32,559 bases of DNA from an uncultured Eggerthellaceae bacterium (GCA_958454405.1 CAUEBO010000027.1:1-32559); one strand, 5' to 3'; shown: positions 15,187-22,732, counted from the first letter of the stretch. The notes: generated by a model from the sequence alone, not told the origin. Numbers and translations are program-made.

Positions 15187-16332
15187 ATGAAAAAACTCGC
15201 GATCATCGGCGCATCGGATTTCCAAAACCCGCTCATCCTGAAGGCCAAGGAGAAGGGCCTGGAAACCCATGTGTTCGCCTGGGAAGCGGGAGACGTGGGC
15301 GAGCGCACGGCCGACGTGTTCCACCCTATCAGCATTGTGGACCACGAGGCCATTCTCGACACGTGCCGCCGCATCGGCATCAGCGGCATCTGCACCATCG
15401 GGACCGATCTGGGCAGCATCTCCGTCAACTACGTAGCCAACGCCTTGGGACTCCCGGGCAATTCTCCCGAGTGCACCCGCGTTTCAACCAACAAGTACCT
15501 CATGCGCGAACGCTTCGACGAACGCGGCGTCCCCAGCCCCAAGCACGTGGTCGTGCACCCCGGCGAGATCCCTGACGTGAGCGGGATGGAGCTTCCCCTC
15601 ATCGTGAAGGCCACCGACCGCAGCGGCAGCCGCGGCATCAACCGCATCGACAGCCTGGATGATTTGAACTGGGCGCTGGATGAAGCGTTCGAAGCCGGCT
15701 TCAACAAGACCGCGCTCGTCGAAGAGTACATGGAGGGCCGCGAGTTCTGCGTCGAGCACTTCAGCTGGCAGGGCCGCCACCACTTCATGGCATTGACCGA
15801 GAAGTGGACGACCGGCCATCCCCGCTACATCGAGAGCGGCCATCTGCAGCCCGGGCGCGTGGACGCCAATACGCTGGCCGAGATCAAGCGGGTGTGCTCG
15901 GCGGCTCTCGACGCCATGGGCATGAAGCAAGGCGCATCGTGCCCGGAAGTCATGGTCTTGCCCGACGGCACGGTGAAGATGGTGGAGGTGGGCACGCGCA
16001 TGGCAGGCGACTACATGGGCAGCCACGCCGTGCCGCTGTCCACCGGCATCGACTTCGTCGGCGCGGTCGTGAATGCCGCCCTCGGCATCGAACCGAATCT
16101 GCAGCCCGTTTTCCAGCCGCACGCCCATGCCATCATCAAGTTCGTCATCGACGAAGAGGACGCCGACATCGTGCGCGCGGTGCAGCGCGATCATCCCGAA
16201 TGGGTCGCGCTGGCCACCGACATCGGCCCTTTCAACCACGAATGCACCGATTCCTCGACGCGATTCGGATGCCTGGTTTTGGGCACGGACGGAACGGAAG
16301 ACCTGGAAGCTTTGCGGTTGGGCGCGCAATGA
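15187..16332 (+). CDS. ATP-grasp ligase of the amino-sugar operon
   Basis: A 381-residue ATP-grasp protein. An N-terminal Rossmann-like part (KKLAIIGASDFQNPLILKAKEKGLETHVFAW) is followed by the ATP-binding loop LIVKATDRSGSRGIN (about residues 138-152), the LVEEYMEGREFCVEHF strand, and the metal-ligand region VEVGTRMAGDY (about 267-277). The family joins a carboxylate, as acyl-phosphate, to an amine; carbamoyl-phosphate, D-Ala-D-Ala and L-amino-acid ligases are relatives. As the last gene of the operon, 13 bp after the flippase pair, a role attaching an amino acid or other acid to the 4-amino group of the sugar is attractive but unproven. The start at 15187 follows tagGAGT at about 10 nt. Confidence 0.82.
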   Translation: MKKLAIIGASDFQNPLILKAKEKGLETHVFAWEAGDVGERTADVFHPISIVDHEAILDTCRRIGISGICTIGTDLGSISVNYVANALGLPGNSPECTRVSTNKYLMRERFDERGVPSPKHVVVHPGEIPDVSGMELPLIVKATDRSGSRGINRIDSLDDLNWALDEAFEAGFNKTALVEEYMEGREFCVEHFSWQGRHHFMALTEKWTTGHPRYIESGHLQPGRVDANTLAEIKRVCSAALDAMGMKQGASCPEVMVLPDGTVKMVEVGTRMAGDYMGSHAVPLSTGIDFVGAVVNAALGIEPNLQPVFQPHAHAIIKFVIDEEDADIVRAVQRDHPEWVALATDIGPFNHECTDSSTRFGCLVLGTDGTEDLEALRLGAQ

Positions 16333-16413
16333 CAAGGCACGCCGCCCATTCAACATGCGCCCCGTCGATTTTGATGGAGCCGCGCCGGTCATCGACGCGC
16401 AACGCCGCGCTTT

Positions 16414-16422
16414 TGCTAGCAT
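16414..16422 (+). promoter_or_regulatory. Extended -10 promoter giving a near-leaderless lysozyme transcript
   Basis: TG-c-TAGCAT at 16414-16422, with the ATG at 16430, 7 bases after the -10. No Shine-Dalgarno precedes the ATG. It repeats the arrangement seen before the yfhO gene. Confidence 0.5.
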
Positions 16423-16429
16423 AGGCCCC

Positions 16430-17266
16430 ATGACACCGCGCTCCCGCCACGCACAACCCGTTATGCGAACCCGACGCCCGCCCGTCGCGGCGCCCCTCGC
16501 CATCGCAGGGCTCGCGCTCGTCGCACTGGCCGTCACGCTGGCCACTTGCATGGGCGGCGCTTCCGAACGGACCGGCGCCGAAGCGTACGTGAGCCCGTAC
16601 GACTGGGGCGGCCTTCAAGCCGACGGCGAACGACTCGCGTACTACGAGGAAGGCGAACTGCGCTCCGACCTGGGCGTGGACGTATCGAGCCACCAGGGCG
16701 ACATCGACTGGCAAGCCGTCGCGGACGACGGCATGGACTTCGCCTTCGTCCGCCTCGGCAATCGAGGCTACACCGAAGGCGCGCTGTACGCCGACGAGCT
16801 GGCGGGTATCAATCTGGACGGGGCTTCGGCCGCGGGCTTGGAAACGGGCGCCTACTTCTTCTCGCAAGCCGTGACGGCGGACGAGGCGCGCGAGGAAGCC
16901 GAGTTTGCGCTTCGGATTCTCGACGGGCGCGCGCTGGATCTGCCCATCGTCTACGACCACGAACCAGTTCCGGACGCCGAAGGGCGCGCGAACCACATGG
17001 CCGGAGAAGAGCTGGCGGCTTGCGCCCGCGCGTTCTGCGAACGCATCGAGCAAGCGGGCTACCAGGCCATGGTCTACGGCAACAAGCAGGACATCGCCCG
17101 GTTCGACGGCAACTCGATCGGCAATCGGCCGGTCTGGTTCGCCGAGTACGACGTCGCCGTCCCCACCGGCCAGTTCGACTTCGCCCTGTGGCAGTACACG
17201 AATGGCGGAACGGTGGCGGGAATCGACACGGCCGTCGATCTGAACATCCGGTTCCTGACGGACTAG
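16430..17266 (+). CDS. GH25 lysozyme-like muramidase, membrane-anchored or secreted
   Basis: A 278-residue protein. An Arg-rich N-terminus and one hydrophobic segment (about 18-40, ending LATC) make a signal peptide or anchor; the LATC sequence is a poor lipobox. The GH25 domain starts at residue 82 with GVDVSSHQGDIDWQAV (Asp84) and includes the catalytic Asp-x-Glu pair in PIVYDHEPV (Asp176, Glu178), then MVYGNKQDIARF, RPVWFAEYD and FALWQYTNGGTVAGIDTAVDLN. GH25 enzymes cleave the MurNAc-GlcNAc bond of peptidoglycan; here wall remodelling near the preceding surface-glycan operon is likely. The start is set by the near-leaderless promoter; Met12 (16463) is an alternative. Confidence 0.87.
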   Translation: MTPRSRHAQPVMRTRRPPVAAPLAIAGLALVALAVTLATCMGGASERTGAEAYVSPYDWGGLQADGERLAYYEEGELRSDLGVDVSSHQGDIDWQAVADDGMDFAFVRLGNRGYTEGALYADELAGINLDGASAAGLETGAYFFSQAVTADEAREEAEFALRILDGRALDLPIVYDHEPVPDAEGRANHMAGEELAACARAFCERIEQAGYQAMVYGNKQDIARFDGNSIGNRPVWFAEYDVAVPTGQFDFALWQYTNGGTVAGIDTAVDLNIRFLTD

Positions 17267-17393
17267 GCCGCTTCGCAGGCCGCGTCCCGCGCCGTGCCGA
17301 CAGCGGCCCTTGCTGCGCCCGTTCCGGCCGCTCATCGCCACCGTGCGACCGATCCGCTGCCAGAGAGCGCCTTCGACACGCGTCGACGTACGC

Positions 17394-17437
17394 GGCCTCC
17401 CATGCAGTCCGCTTGCCATCGGGCTGCATGGGAGGCC
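17394..17437 (+). terminator. 14-bp perfect stem-loop downstream of the lysozyme gene
   Basis: Positions 17394-17407 (ggcctcccatgcag) pair perfectly with 17424-17437, loop 16 nt. It lies 128 bp after the stop codon and has no T run. It may be a terminator or a 3'-end stabiliser. Confidence 0.5.
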
Positions 17438-17494
17438 CCCTCGCAAAGGGACCGGATCCTTCCAAAGACCAGCCGGAGTCGGGCAAAATCAAAA

Positions 17495-17639
17495 ATGACC
17501 GAAAACACGGTCGAATGTGCAGTCTGCAAGGCCGATTCGCGCCCTTCGCGCGCCTTGGTCGCGCAAAACGCCTGGTCGCGGAATTCGCGTGCCCGGTTTC
17601 GCGCTCGGCGACTGCGCATTCGACCGTGTTTTCGGTCAT
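17495..17639. repeat. 145-bp inverted-repeat element (28-bp arms)
   Basis: The arm 17495-17522 and the arm 17612-17639 are inverted copies, 28 bp with one mismatch (T/C near the inner end). They enclose 89 bp of GC-rich sequence without a gene. Each arm also contains its own small palindrome (gaccg-aaaaca-cggtc). A REP/BIME-like or MITE-like dispersed repeat is likely; no obvious target-site duplication or transposase is visible. Confidence 0.7.
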
Positions 17640-17966
17640 CTGCGGTTGGGGCCGAATGCTCCCAAGGATCCGCCGGCGCCATGGAGGCAAACCGACCAGA
17701 ACCATGACAGGGGTGGTTTGACGGCGGGGCGACCAATCGCCGTGCGCGGACGGCCATCGGCGCCAAGCCACTCCGGCAGCGCATCGGCAAAAGCGCTCTC
17801 GCAACAAGACGTGAGCATTGCGCCGGATCGACGTCCTGCGCTCCAGCAGCCCAGGCGGTCGCACGCTGCATTGCGCCGCAACGCAGGGCGCCTCGGCCGT
17901 GCCGAAGCAGGCCGAGGCACCGGGAAGCCTTCCAGAAGGCGGGTTGCGATCCCGCGCAGCGATCCC
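17640..17966. other. Non-coding stretch downstream of the molybdoenzyme operon
   Basis: I see no convincing gene here. A 9-bp hairpin (17890-17898/17910-17918, gcctcggcc) lies about 50 bp beyond the end of the torD-like gene on the minus strand and may contribute to its 3' end. Short open frames here look like chance GC-rich frames, with Arg/Pro/Ala-rich translations. Confidence 0.5.
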
Positions 17967-18608
17967 TTACAGCGCCTCCTCGGGAAGCGCGCGGAGAACG
18001 ACGCCCGCCGCATGCAGCAGCGGCTCGTCGCTGCTGCGGTCGACCGCTTCGGCGAAGCGCTTGGCGAACGGGATGAACCGTTCCCCGTAGAACCGTTCGT
18101 ACGATCCTTCGGGGACCACGTCGGCATCTTTGTTGACGGCTCCCGCCCGGTCCAGGCACAGGTACGCCAGGAACTCGAGCTCGGTGCCGATATGGTCGAG
18201 AGGCTCGTTCGTGCCCTCTGGCCTTGCCGCGCCGCAGGATTCCATGAAACGCTCGACGGCCATGGATTCCTTGTTGACGTACAGCACGGGCGGCACGCCC
18301 ACGTCTTCCGCGTACCAGATGCCCGCATACGGGGACACGACCGCATGAGGCGCCCCGATGAACAGCCGCGTGTTCTCCACGCGCAGCGCATGGAACAGCG
18401 GCTCGACGTTGGCGCCCCGGTAGGAAGCCAGCTCCTCGCGGACCTCGGACGCAAGGCCCTCGCCAAGCCCCGCCGCGACGACCGCCTCGCAGAGCGCATC
18501 GGCATAAGCGCCGGACGAAAGCGCCTCCACGGTTTCCTCTTGGTAGTACTGGTACGCCAGCGAGAGCGCCTCGAACAGCTCCGCCTTCCCTATCCAGTCC
18601 TCTTGCAT
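17967..18608 (-). CDS. TorD/DmsD-family chaperone for the molybdoenzyme
   Basis: A 213-residue, all-helical cytoplasmic chaperone of the TorD family. The landmark motifs are FHALRVENTRLFIGAPHAVVSPYAGIWY (about residues 74-101) and EPLDHIGTELEFLAYLCL (about 136-153). TorD-like proteins bind the Tat signal of a molybdoenzyme, prevent export before cofactor insertion and assist MGD loading. It is the last gene of the operon; its start overlaps the 3' end of the membrane-subunit gene by 19 bp and has a strong aaggaggt ribosome site. The client is the catalytic subunit encoded at the head of the operon. Confidence 0.9.
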   Translation of the reverse strand: MQEDWIGKAELFEALSLAYQYYQEETVEALSSGAYADALCEAVVAAGLGEGLASEVREELASYRGANVEPLFHALRVENTRLFIGAPHAVVSPYAGIWYAEDVGVPPVLYVNKESMAVERFMESCGAARPEGTNEPLDHIGTELEFLAYLCLDRAGAVNKDADVVPEGSYERFYGERFIPFAKRFAEAVDRSSDEPLLHAAGVVLRALPEEAL

Positions 18609-19342
18609 GCTTGCTCGACCTCCTTGAAGCCGTCAACGGCATCCGCGGCCGCGCCGCGCCGTTCGATCGGCTCGATGCGTTTGTCCAGAACGAAGCGCCT
18701 CGCCCTCAGCACGAGGTACGACGCGAAAACCACCGCGTAGAACGCGAACCCCACGACCACATCGGGCGCACCCGCCCGCAGCGGCACGGCCAGGTACCCC
18801 AGCAGGTGCACGAAAACCAGCAGGAAGAAGGGATAGGCGAGCACTTGGACGCGCTTCCACGTTCGAGGATCGATGCGGGTGCGCACCGCCTTGAACGACG
18901 TCGCGGCAAGCACCCCCAGCAGCACCAGCAATACCACGGCGACGACGAGGGATGATTGCACGCTCGGCTTCAGGCTGAGCACCGCCCCCGCCATGGAGAC
19001 GTAGTTCGCCAGGTAGGGCACGATATGGGCGAGCATCAGAATCGCCCCCATGATGGACAGCTCTCCTCTCACGGGCCCCAGCGCGCGGCGCACAGCCGAC
19101 CCTCGGTCGAACACGCCGACGAACATGACGACCGCCAGCATCGAGAACCCAAGATGCCCCTTCTGGATGGCGAAGGCGACCGCACGCGCCGCGCCGTTGG
19201 GATTCGGATTGAACGTGAAGTACACGCCAGCCGCGGCTACGAGGGCCGCCAGAGCGTAGAACGCCGCAGGATGCCTTTTCAGCGCCCCCTTGAAAGCCGC
19301 CGCGAACGCGACGACGACCGCCGCCGAAATGATCTGGCTCAC
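18590..19342 (-). CDS. Ferric-reductase-like haem membrane subunit
   Basis: A 250-residue protein with about seven hydrophobic segments, of the ferric reductase-like transmembrane (YedZ/MsrQ-like) group. Histidines lie within helices at positions fit for b-haem ligation: His63 (KGHLGFSML), His106 (LMLAHIVPYL) and His179 (VFVHLLGYL). The segment DPRTWKRVQVLAYPFFLLVFVHL is typical of the family. It probably takes electrons from menaquinol and passes them to the ferredoxin subunit, replacing the usual DmsC/NrfD anchor. The start is GTG 19342, preceded by agggggtgag. A 95-bp gap with two hairpins separates it from the ferredoxin gene. Confidence 0.83.
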   Translation of the reverse strand: MSQIISAAVVVAFAAAFKGALKRHPAAFYALAALVAAAGVYFTFNPNPNGAARAVAFAIQKGHLGFSMLAVVMFVGVFDRGSAVRRALGPVRGELSIMGAILMLAHIVPYLANYVSMAGAVLSLKPSVQSSLVVAVVLLVLLGVLAATSFKAVRTRIDPRTWKRVQVLAYPFFLLVFVHLLGYLAVPLRAGAPDVVVGFAFYAVVFASYLVLRARRFVLDKRIEPIERRGAAADAVDGFKEVEQACKRTG

Positions 19343-19362
19343 CGCAACTCACCCCCTCATGC

Positions 19363-19424
19363 GGCCGGCCTGCGGGGAGGGGCGCAGGCCGGCCATGGAA
19401 TCGGAACGCATGCCGGCGGCATGC
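19363..19424 (-). other. Two intercistronic hairpins between ferredoxin and membrane-subunit genes
   Basis: A 12-bp perfect stem (19363-19374 with 19383-19394, ggccggcctgcg) and a 7-bp stem (19408-19414 with 19418-19424, gcatgcc) fill most of the 95-bp gap. No T run is present. They probably act on mRNA stability or relative expression within the operon. Confidence 0.55.
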
Positions 19425-19437
19425 AGGGTCATGTCGG

Positions 19438-20058
19438 CTACACGAGCAGGTACACGCTGGGGCCGGTGCCGGCGTCCACGTTGAGCTGCTCGCAATCGCG
19501 GGATGCGATGAGCTTCGAGATGTCGGAGTCGGGATCGTCCAGGTCTCCGAACGTGCGGGCTCGACCCGGGCACACCACCACGCAGAAAGGCTGCTCGCCT
19601 TCCGACACCCGATGATGGCAGAACGTGCACTTCTCCACCGTGCCCGCAACGTGCTCGGACACGCCGTCGCCTCCGATGGCGAAATCGGTGTAGTACACGG
19701 GCTCGCCCTCCTGCAGGGTGCGCACGCCATAGGGGCACGCCTCAAGGCACAGCCCGCAGCCGATGCACTTCTCGGAATCCTGCATGACGATGCCCGTTTC
19801 CGCATCCCGGTAGGTCGCTTCGGAGGGGCAGACGCTCACGCAGGCCGGATTCATGCAGTGCTGGCACGACAGAGTGTAGGTGCTCATCGCCAGCGAGGGG
19901 TACGTTCCCGAAGGGGAGTCGGGATTCGCGCCGCCTTCGTTGACCACCTTGTTCCACCACATGTCCTGCGGGAGGTTGTTCTCCACCTTGCAGCCGACGC
20001 AGCAGGTGTTGCAGGCCACGCAGCGCTTCTTGTCAATCGCCATTCCGTAACGGGTCAT
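19438..20058 (-). CDS. DmsB-type four-cluster [4Fe-4S] electron-transfer subunit
   Basis: A 206-residue ferredoxin-like subunit of a DMSO-reductase-family complex. It has four Cys clusters in the DmsB order: KKRCVACNTCCVGCKVEN (Cys13-23), SCQHCMNPACVSVCPSEA, EKCIGCGLCLEACPYGVR, and KCTFCHHRVSEGEQPFCVVVCPGRA. The YPSLAMSTYTLSCQHC segment and the FGDLDDPDSDI tail are also typical. It wires electrons from the membrane subunit to the catalytic subunit. It starts 2 bp after the catalytic gene, with ggaaggag inside that gene's end, so the two are tightly coupled. No Tat signal: it should be carried across with its partner. Confidence 0.93.
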   Translation of the reverse strand: MTRYGMAIDKKRCVACNTCCVGCKVENNLPQDMWWNKVVNEGGANPDSPSGTYPSLAMSTYTLSCQHCMNPACVSVCPSEATYRDAETGIVMQDSEKCIGCGLCLEACPYGVRTLQEGEPVYYTDFAIGGDGVSEHVAGTVEKCTFCHHRVSEGEQPFCVVVCPGRARTFGDLDDPDSDISKLIASRDCEQLNVDAGTGPSVYLLV

Positions 20059-20060
20059 GG

Positions 20061-22505
20061 TTATTCAGCTCCTTCCCATGCGCGAACGTCCACCAGGCAG
20101 TCCATGAAGCTCTGGTTGACGGCAACCGGGTCGCACGCGCGCGACAGCGGTTCCGACCAGCCGCCCGCGATATGCTGGTCGGACTGCCAGCTCTTCGGAT
20201 AGACCAGCGTGCCCGGGCGAATCGCATCGTTGTACACGAGCTTCGCAACGGCATGGCCGTGGTCGTTGAAGCACTCCACGTGCTGCCCGTCCTCAAGCCC
20301 CTTGGCCGCGGCGTCGGCCGGATTGATCTTCACCGTGGGCTCGGGATCGAGCTCGCGCAGAATGCGGTTGTACGCCCATTGGCCGTGCACGCGGAAGCGC
20401 GGACGCTCGGACATGAGGACGAACGGGTAGGTGTCGTGCAGCGGGTTGTCGGGCCAGGCCTCGCGCGGCTCGAACCAATGCGGCAGATGCTCCCGCTCCA
20501 GATCGGGCTCCACTCCCACGTACCCGGAAGGCATCGGCTTCTCCACGTAGAACTCCGCGCGCCCGGAAGGCGTCAGGAAATTGCCGCCGTCCCACATGCG
20601 GAAGTTCTCGGGGAAGCAGCGGATGGCATGCTGCTCCACCAGCGCATCGTAGGAAATGCCCAGCTCAGCGCACGCTTCGGAGTCGAAATAGGCGCGCAGG
20701 TACTCCTCGTTGCTGCCGGGGTACAGATCGTCGCGCAGGCCCATCTTCTCGGCGAGCATGCGCATGATGTCGAGATCGCACTTGGACTCTCCCAGCGGAT
20801 CCGCCGCCTTGCCGGAGTAGAGCACGTGGTAGGTGTTGCCGAAGATGACGGCATCCTCGTACTCGAACCAGTGGGCCAGCGGAAGCACGTAGTCCGACCA
20901 GCGCGCGGTGTCGGTCATCATGTTGTCCACGGTCACCACGAGTTCCATCTTCTTGAACACCTCGTCGCGCAGGGCGTTGGTGTCGACCCAGGTGCACAGC
21001 GGGTTGCCGGAATACACCCACAAGGCCTTCGGGGTGACGGGCTCGCCTTGGAATGTGCCTGACGCCATGACGTCGGGCATGTGCATGCAGGACACGGTGG
21101 GCGAGGTGACTTCGCCGGACGCAGCCTGGATGGCGGCGTTGCCCCCATTGAACGTGAGCCACGGCGCGGGGCCGTAGTTCGCGCCCGGCTTGCCCAGCTG
21201 GCCGGTGAGCGCGCCGAGCGCGGCGCCGGCATGGTGCGGGTGGATGCCGTTGTCGTAGGCCTGAGCGCCCCAGCCGACGCGATGCGTGACCGGGCCGTCA
21301 ACGGCCAGATGCGCGAGCTCGACGATGGTGTCCGCGGGAACATCGCACAGCGTGGACGCGTACTCGGGCGTGAATTTCATGATCTCATCTTTGAGCAGGC
21401 TGTACGCCGTCGTGCACGAAACGCCTTCCACCTCGAACGTGCCCTCGAGAGCGGGAGCCGCCACGGTGGAGAGCTCGGCGGCCGCGTTCGCCGCAGGATC
21501 CCAGACGACGTACGGGTCGACGACCGTGCCGTCCTCGTTTTCGACGGGCGCCGTGCCCAGGTCGCTCATGCGCAAGAACAGCCCGTCGGTGGACTTCACC
21601 AAGAACGGCGCGCAGGTGTGCTGGGTCATGAAGTCCCAATCGACCTGGTCCTCCTCCACGATGACGTACATCATCGCCATAATGAGCGGGAGGTCGGCGC
21701 CGGGGCGGATCGGGACGAACCTATCGGACTTCGCCGCCATCTGGGTGAACGTGGGATCGATGCAGACCACGTACGTGCCCTGCTCCATCGCGTCCGCCAC
21801 GAAATGCCAATCATGGATCTGTGCGTCGGTGAGGTTGTTGCCCCAGAGGAACATGGTCTTGGCGTTCACGTAGTCGTGCGGGTCGTTCGCGGGCCACAGG
21901 CCGGCGAACCCGTACACGCGGTTGATTCCGAGGTAGTTCGACTTGTCCAGGTCGGCCGTCATCGACGAGGCGTTGATCTCGTTGAAAAACGTTGCGACCG
22001 AGCCGTTCGTCACGTGGTACACGCTTGAGCCGGAGGCCTTGAAAATGGACGAGTCACCGTATTCCTCGCGCAGCGAAGCAAGCTTCTCTGCGATCTCGTC
22101 AAGCGCCTCGTCCCAGCTCACACGCTCCCATTGGTCGCTTCCGCGCTCGCCCGTCTGCTTCATCGGGTACAGCACGCGATCGGGATGGTGCACGTTCTCC
22201 ACATGGGAGAGGCCGCGCAGGCAGATGCGGTTGAACGACGTGTCCGGGAAATCCGCCGGCGACGTCTTGACGATCTTGCCTTCGCGCACATGCACGTTCA
22301 TCATGCAGGTGCTGAAGCAGTTGGGACGGCAGACTCCGTTGCAGATGGTCTCCCCCGAAGCGGCTTGGGCGCCTTCTCCGCCCTCGCCCGGGCCCGAAGA
22401 GCATCCGATGGCCGTCCCCAGCCACACGCCGCCGGCAGCGGCGATGCTCGCCTTGAGGAAATTGCGTCGTGTCAGATTCGTCATCGTTTCTGCGACTGCA
22501 GACAT
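20061..22505 (-). CDS. Tat-exported molybdopterin (DMSO-reductase-family) oxidoreductase, catalytic subunit
   Basis: An 814-residue catalytic subunit. The N-terminus has a Tat motif (TRRNFLKA, Arg13-Arg14) and hydrophobic stretch ending in a lipobox (TAIGC, Cys35), so it is probably a Tat-exported lipoprotein. [4Fe-4S] ligands are Cys59, Cys63, Cys67 and Cys95 (CRPNCFSTCMMNVHVREGK, then ICLRG). Molybdopterin-binding segments follow: RVSWDEALDEIA, LWGNNLTDAQ, CIDPTFTQMAAKSDRFVPIRPGAD, YSGNPLCTWVD, and the C-terminal RPRFRVHGQWAYN / INPADAAAKGLEDGQHVECFND / YPKSWQSDQH. The substrate cannot be read from sequence; candidates are S-oxides, N-oxides or an aromatic compound, as this class includes catechol dehydroxylases in gut Coriobacteriia. 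The ATG at 22505 is preceded by aaggagg. Confidence 0.93.
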   Translation of the reverse strand: MSAVAETMTNLTRRNFLKASIAAAGGVWLGTAIGCSSGPGEGGEGAQAASGETICNGVCRPNCFSTCMMNVHVREGKIVKTSPADFPDTSFNRICLRGLSHVENVHHPDRVLYPMKQTGERGSDQWERVSWDEALDEIAEKLASLREEYGDSSIFKASGSSVYHVTNGSVATFFNEINASSMTADLDKSNYLGINRVYGFAGLWPANDPHDYVNAKTMFLWGNNLTDAQIHDWHFVADAMEQGTYVVCIDPTFTQMAAKSDRFVPIRPGADLPLIMAMMYVIVEEDQVDWDFMTQHTCAPFLVKSTDGLFLRMSDLGTAPVENEDGTVVDPYVVWDPAANAAAELSTVAAPALEGTFEVEGVSCTTAYSLLKDEIMKFTPEYASTLCDVPADTIVELAHLAVDGPVTHRVGWGAQAYDNGIHPHHAGAALGALTGQLGKPGANYGPAPWLTFNGGNAAIQAASGEVTSPTVSCMHMPDVMASGTFQGEPVTPKALWVYSGNPLCTWVDTNALRDEVFKKMELVVTVDNMMTDTARWSDYVLPLAHWFEYEDAVIFGNTYHVLYSGKAADPLGESKCDLDIMRMLAEKMGLRDDLYPGSNEEYLRAYFDSEACAELGISYDALVEQHAIRCFPENFRMWDGGNFLTPSGRAEFYVEKPMPSGYVGVEPDLEREHLPHWFEPREAWPDNPLHDTYPFVLMSERPRFRVHGQWAYNRILRELDPEPTVKINPADAAAKGLEDGQHVECFNDHGHAVAKLVYNDAIRPGTLVYPKSWQSDQHIAGGWSEPLSRACDPVAVNQSFMDCLVDVRAWEGAE

Positions 22506-22603
22506 TTCTCCCCCTCCTTGTTCGTCATGCGCGCGCTCGCGCACCTGAGAAGAAGGCTGTATCCCCCTTGATGGCAGATGCCTTCCCCGTCCTTTCAAGC
22601 AAA

Positions 22604-22652
22604 GGATTGGCCAATCCGCTTTTCATATGAAAACATGTTTTCATATGAAAAG
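22604..22652. promoter_or_regulatory. Tandem palindromic operators upstream of the molybdoenzyme operon
   Basis: A perfect 34-bp palindrome spans 22619-22652. It consists of two identical 14-bp palindromes, ttttcatatgaaaa (22620-22633 and 22638-22651), separated by catg. Next to it is a perfect 14-bp palindrome ggattggccaatcc (22604-22617). On the minus strand TTGACT (22656-22651), a possible -35, overlaps the outer edge, with no good -10 at 16-18 bp, as expected for an activator-dependent promoter. The AT-rich block contrasts with its GC-rich setting. Confidence 0.85.
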
Positions 22653-22732
22653 TCAAGGCATGCCGCAGCCGACGATTATTCTATTTTGAGATACATGAGC
22701 CGGGGATTGCGCAGATCAGCAGGGCGCGTGCA

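Noticed and set aside
17495..17639. Treating the inverted-repeat element as an insertion sequence
   Set aside because: The 89-bp interior cannot encode a transposase and no target-site duplication is evident.
17818..18090. Plus-strand open frame of 90 codons between the repeat element and torD
   Set aside because: Composition is Ser/Arg/Ala-rich, it overlaps the true torD-like gene on the other strand and has no ribosome site.
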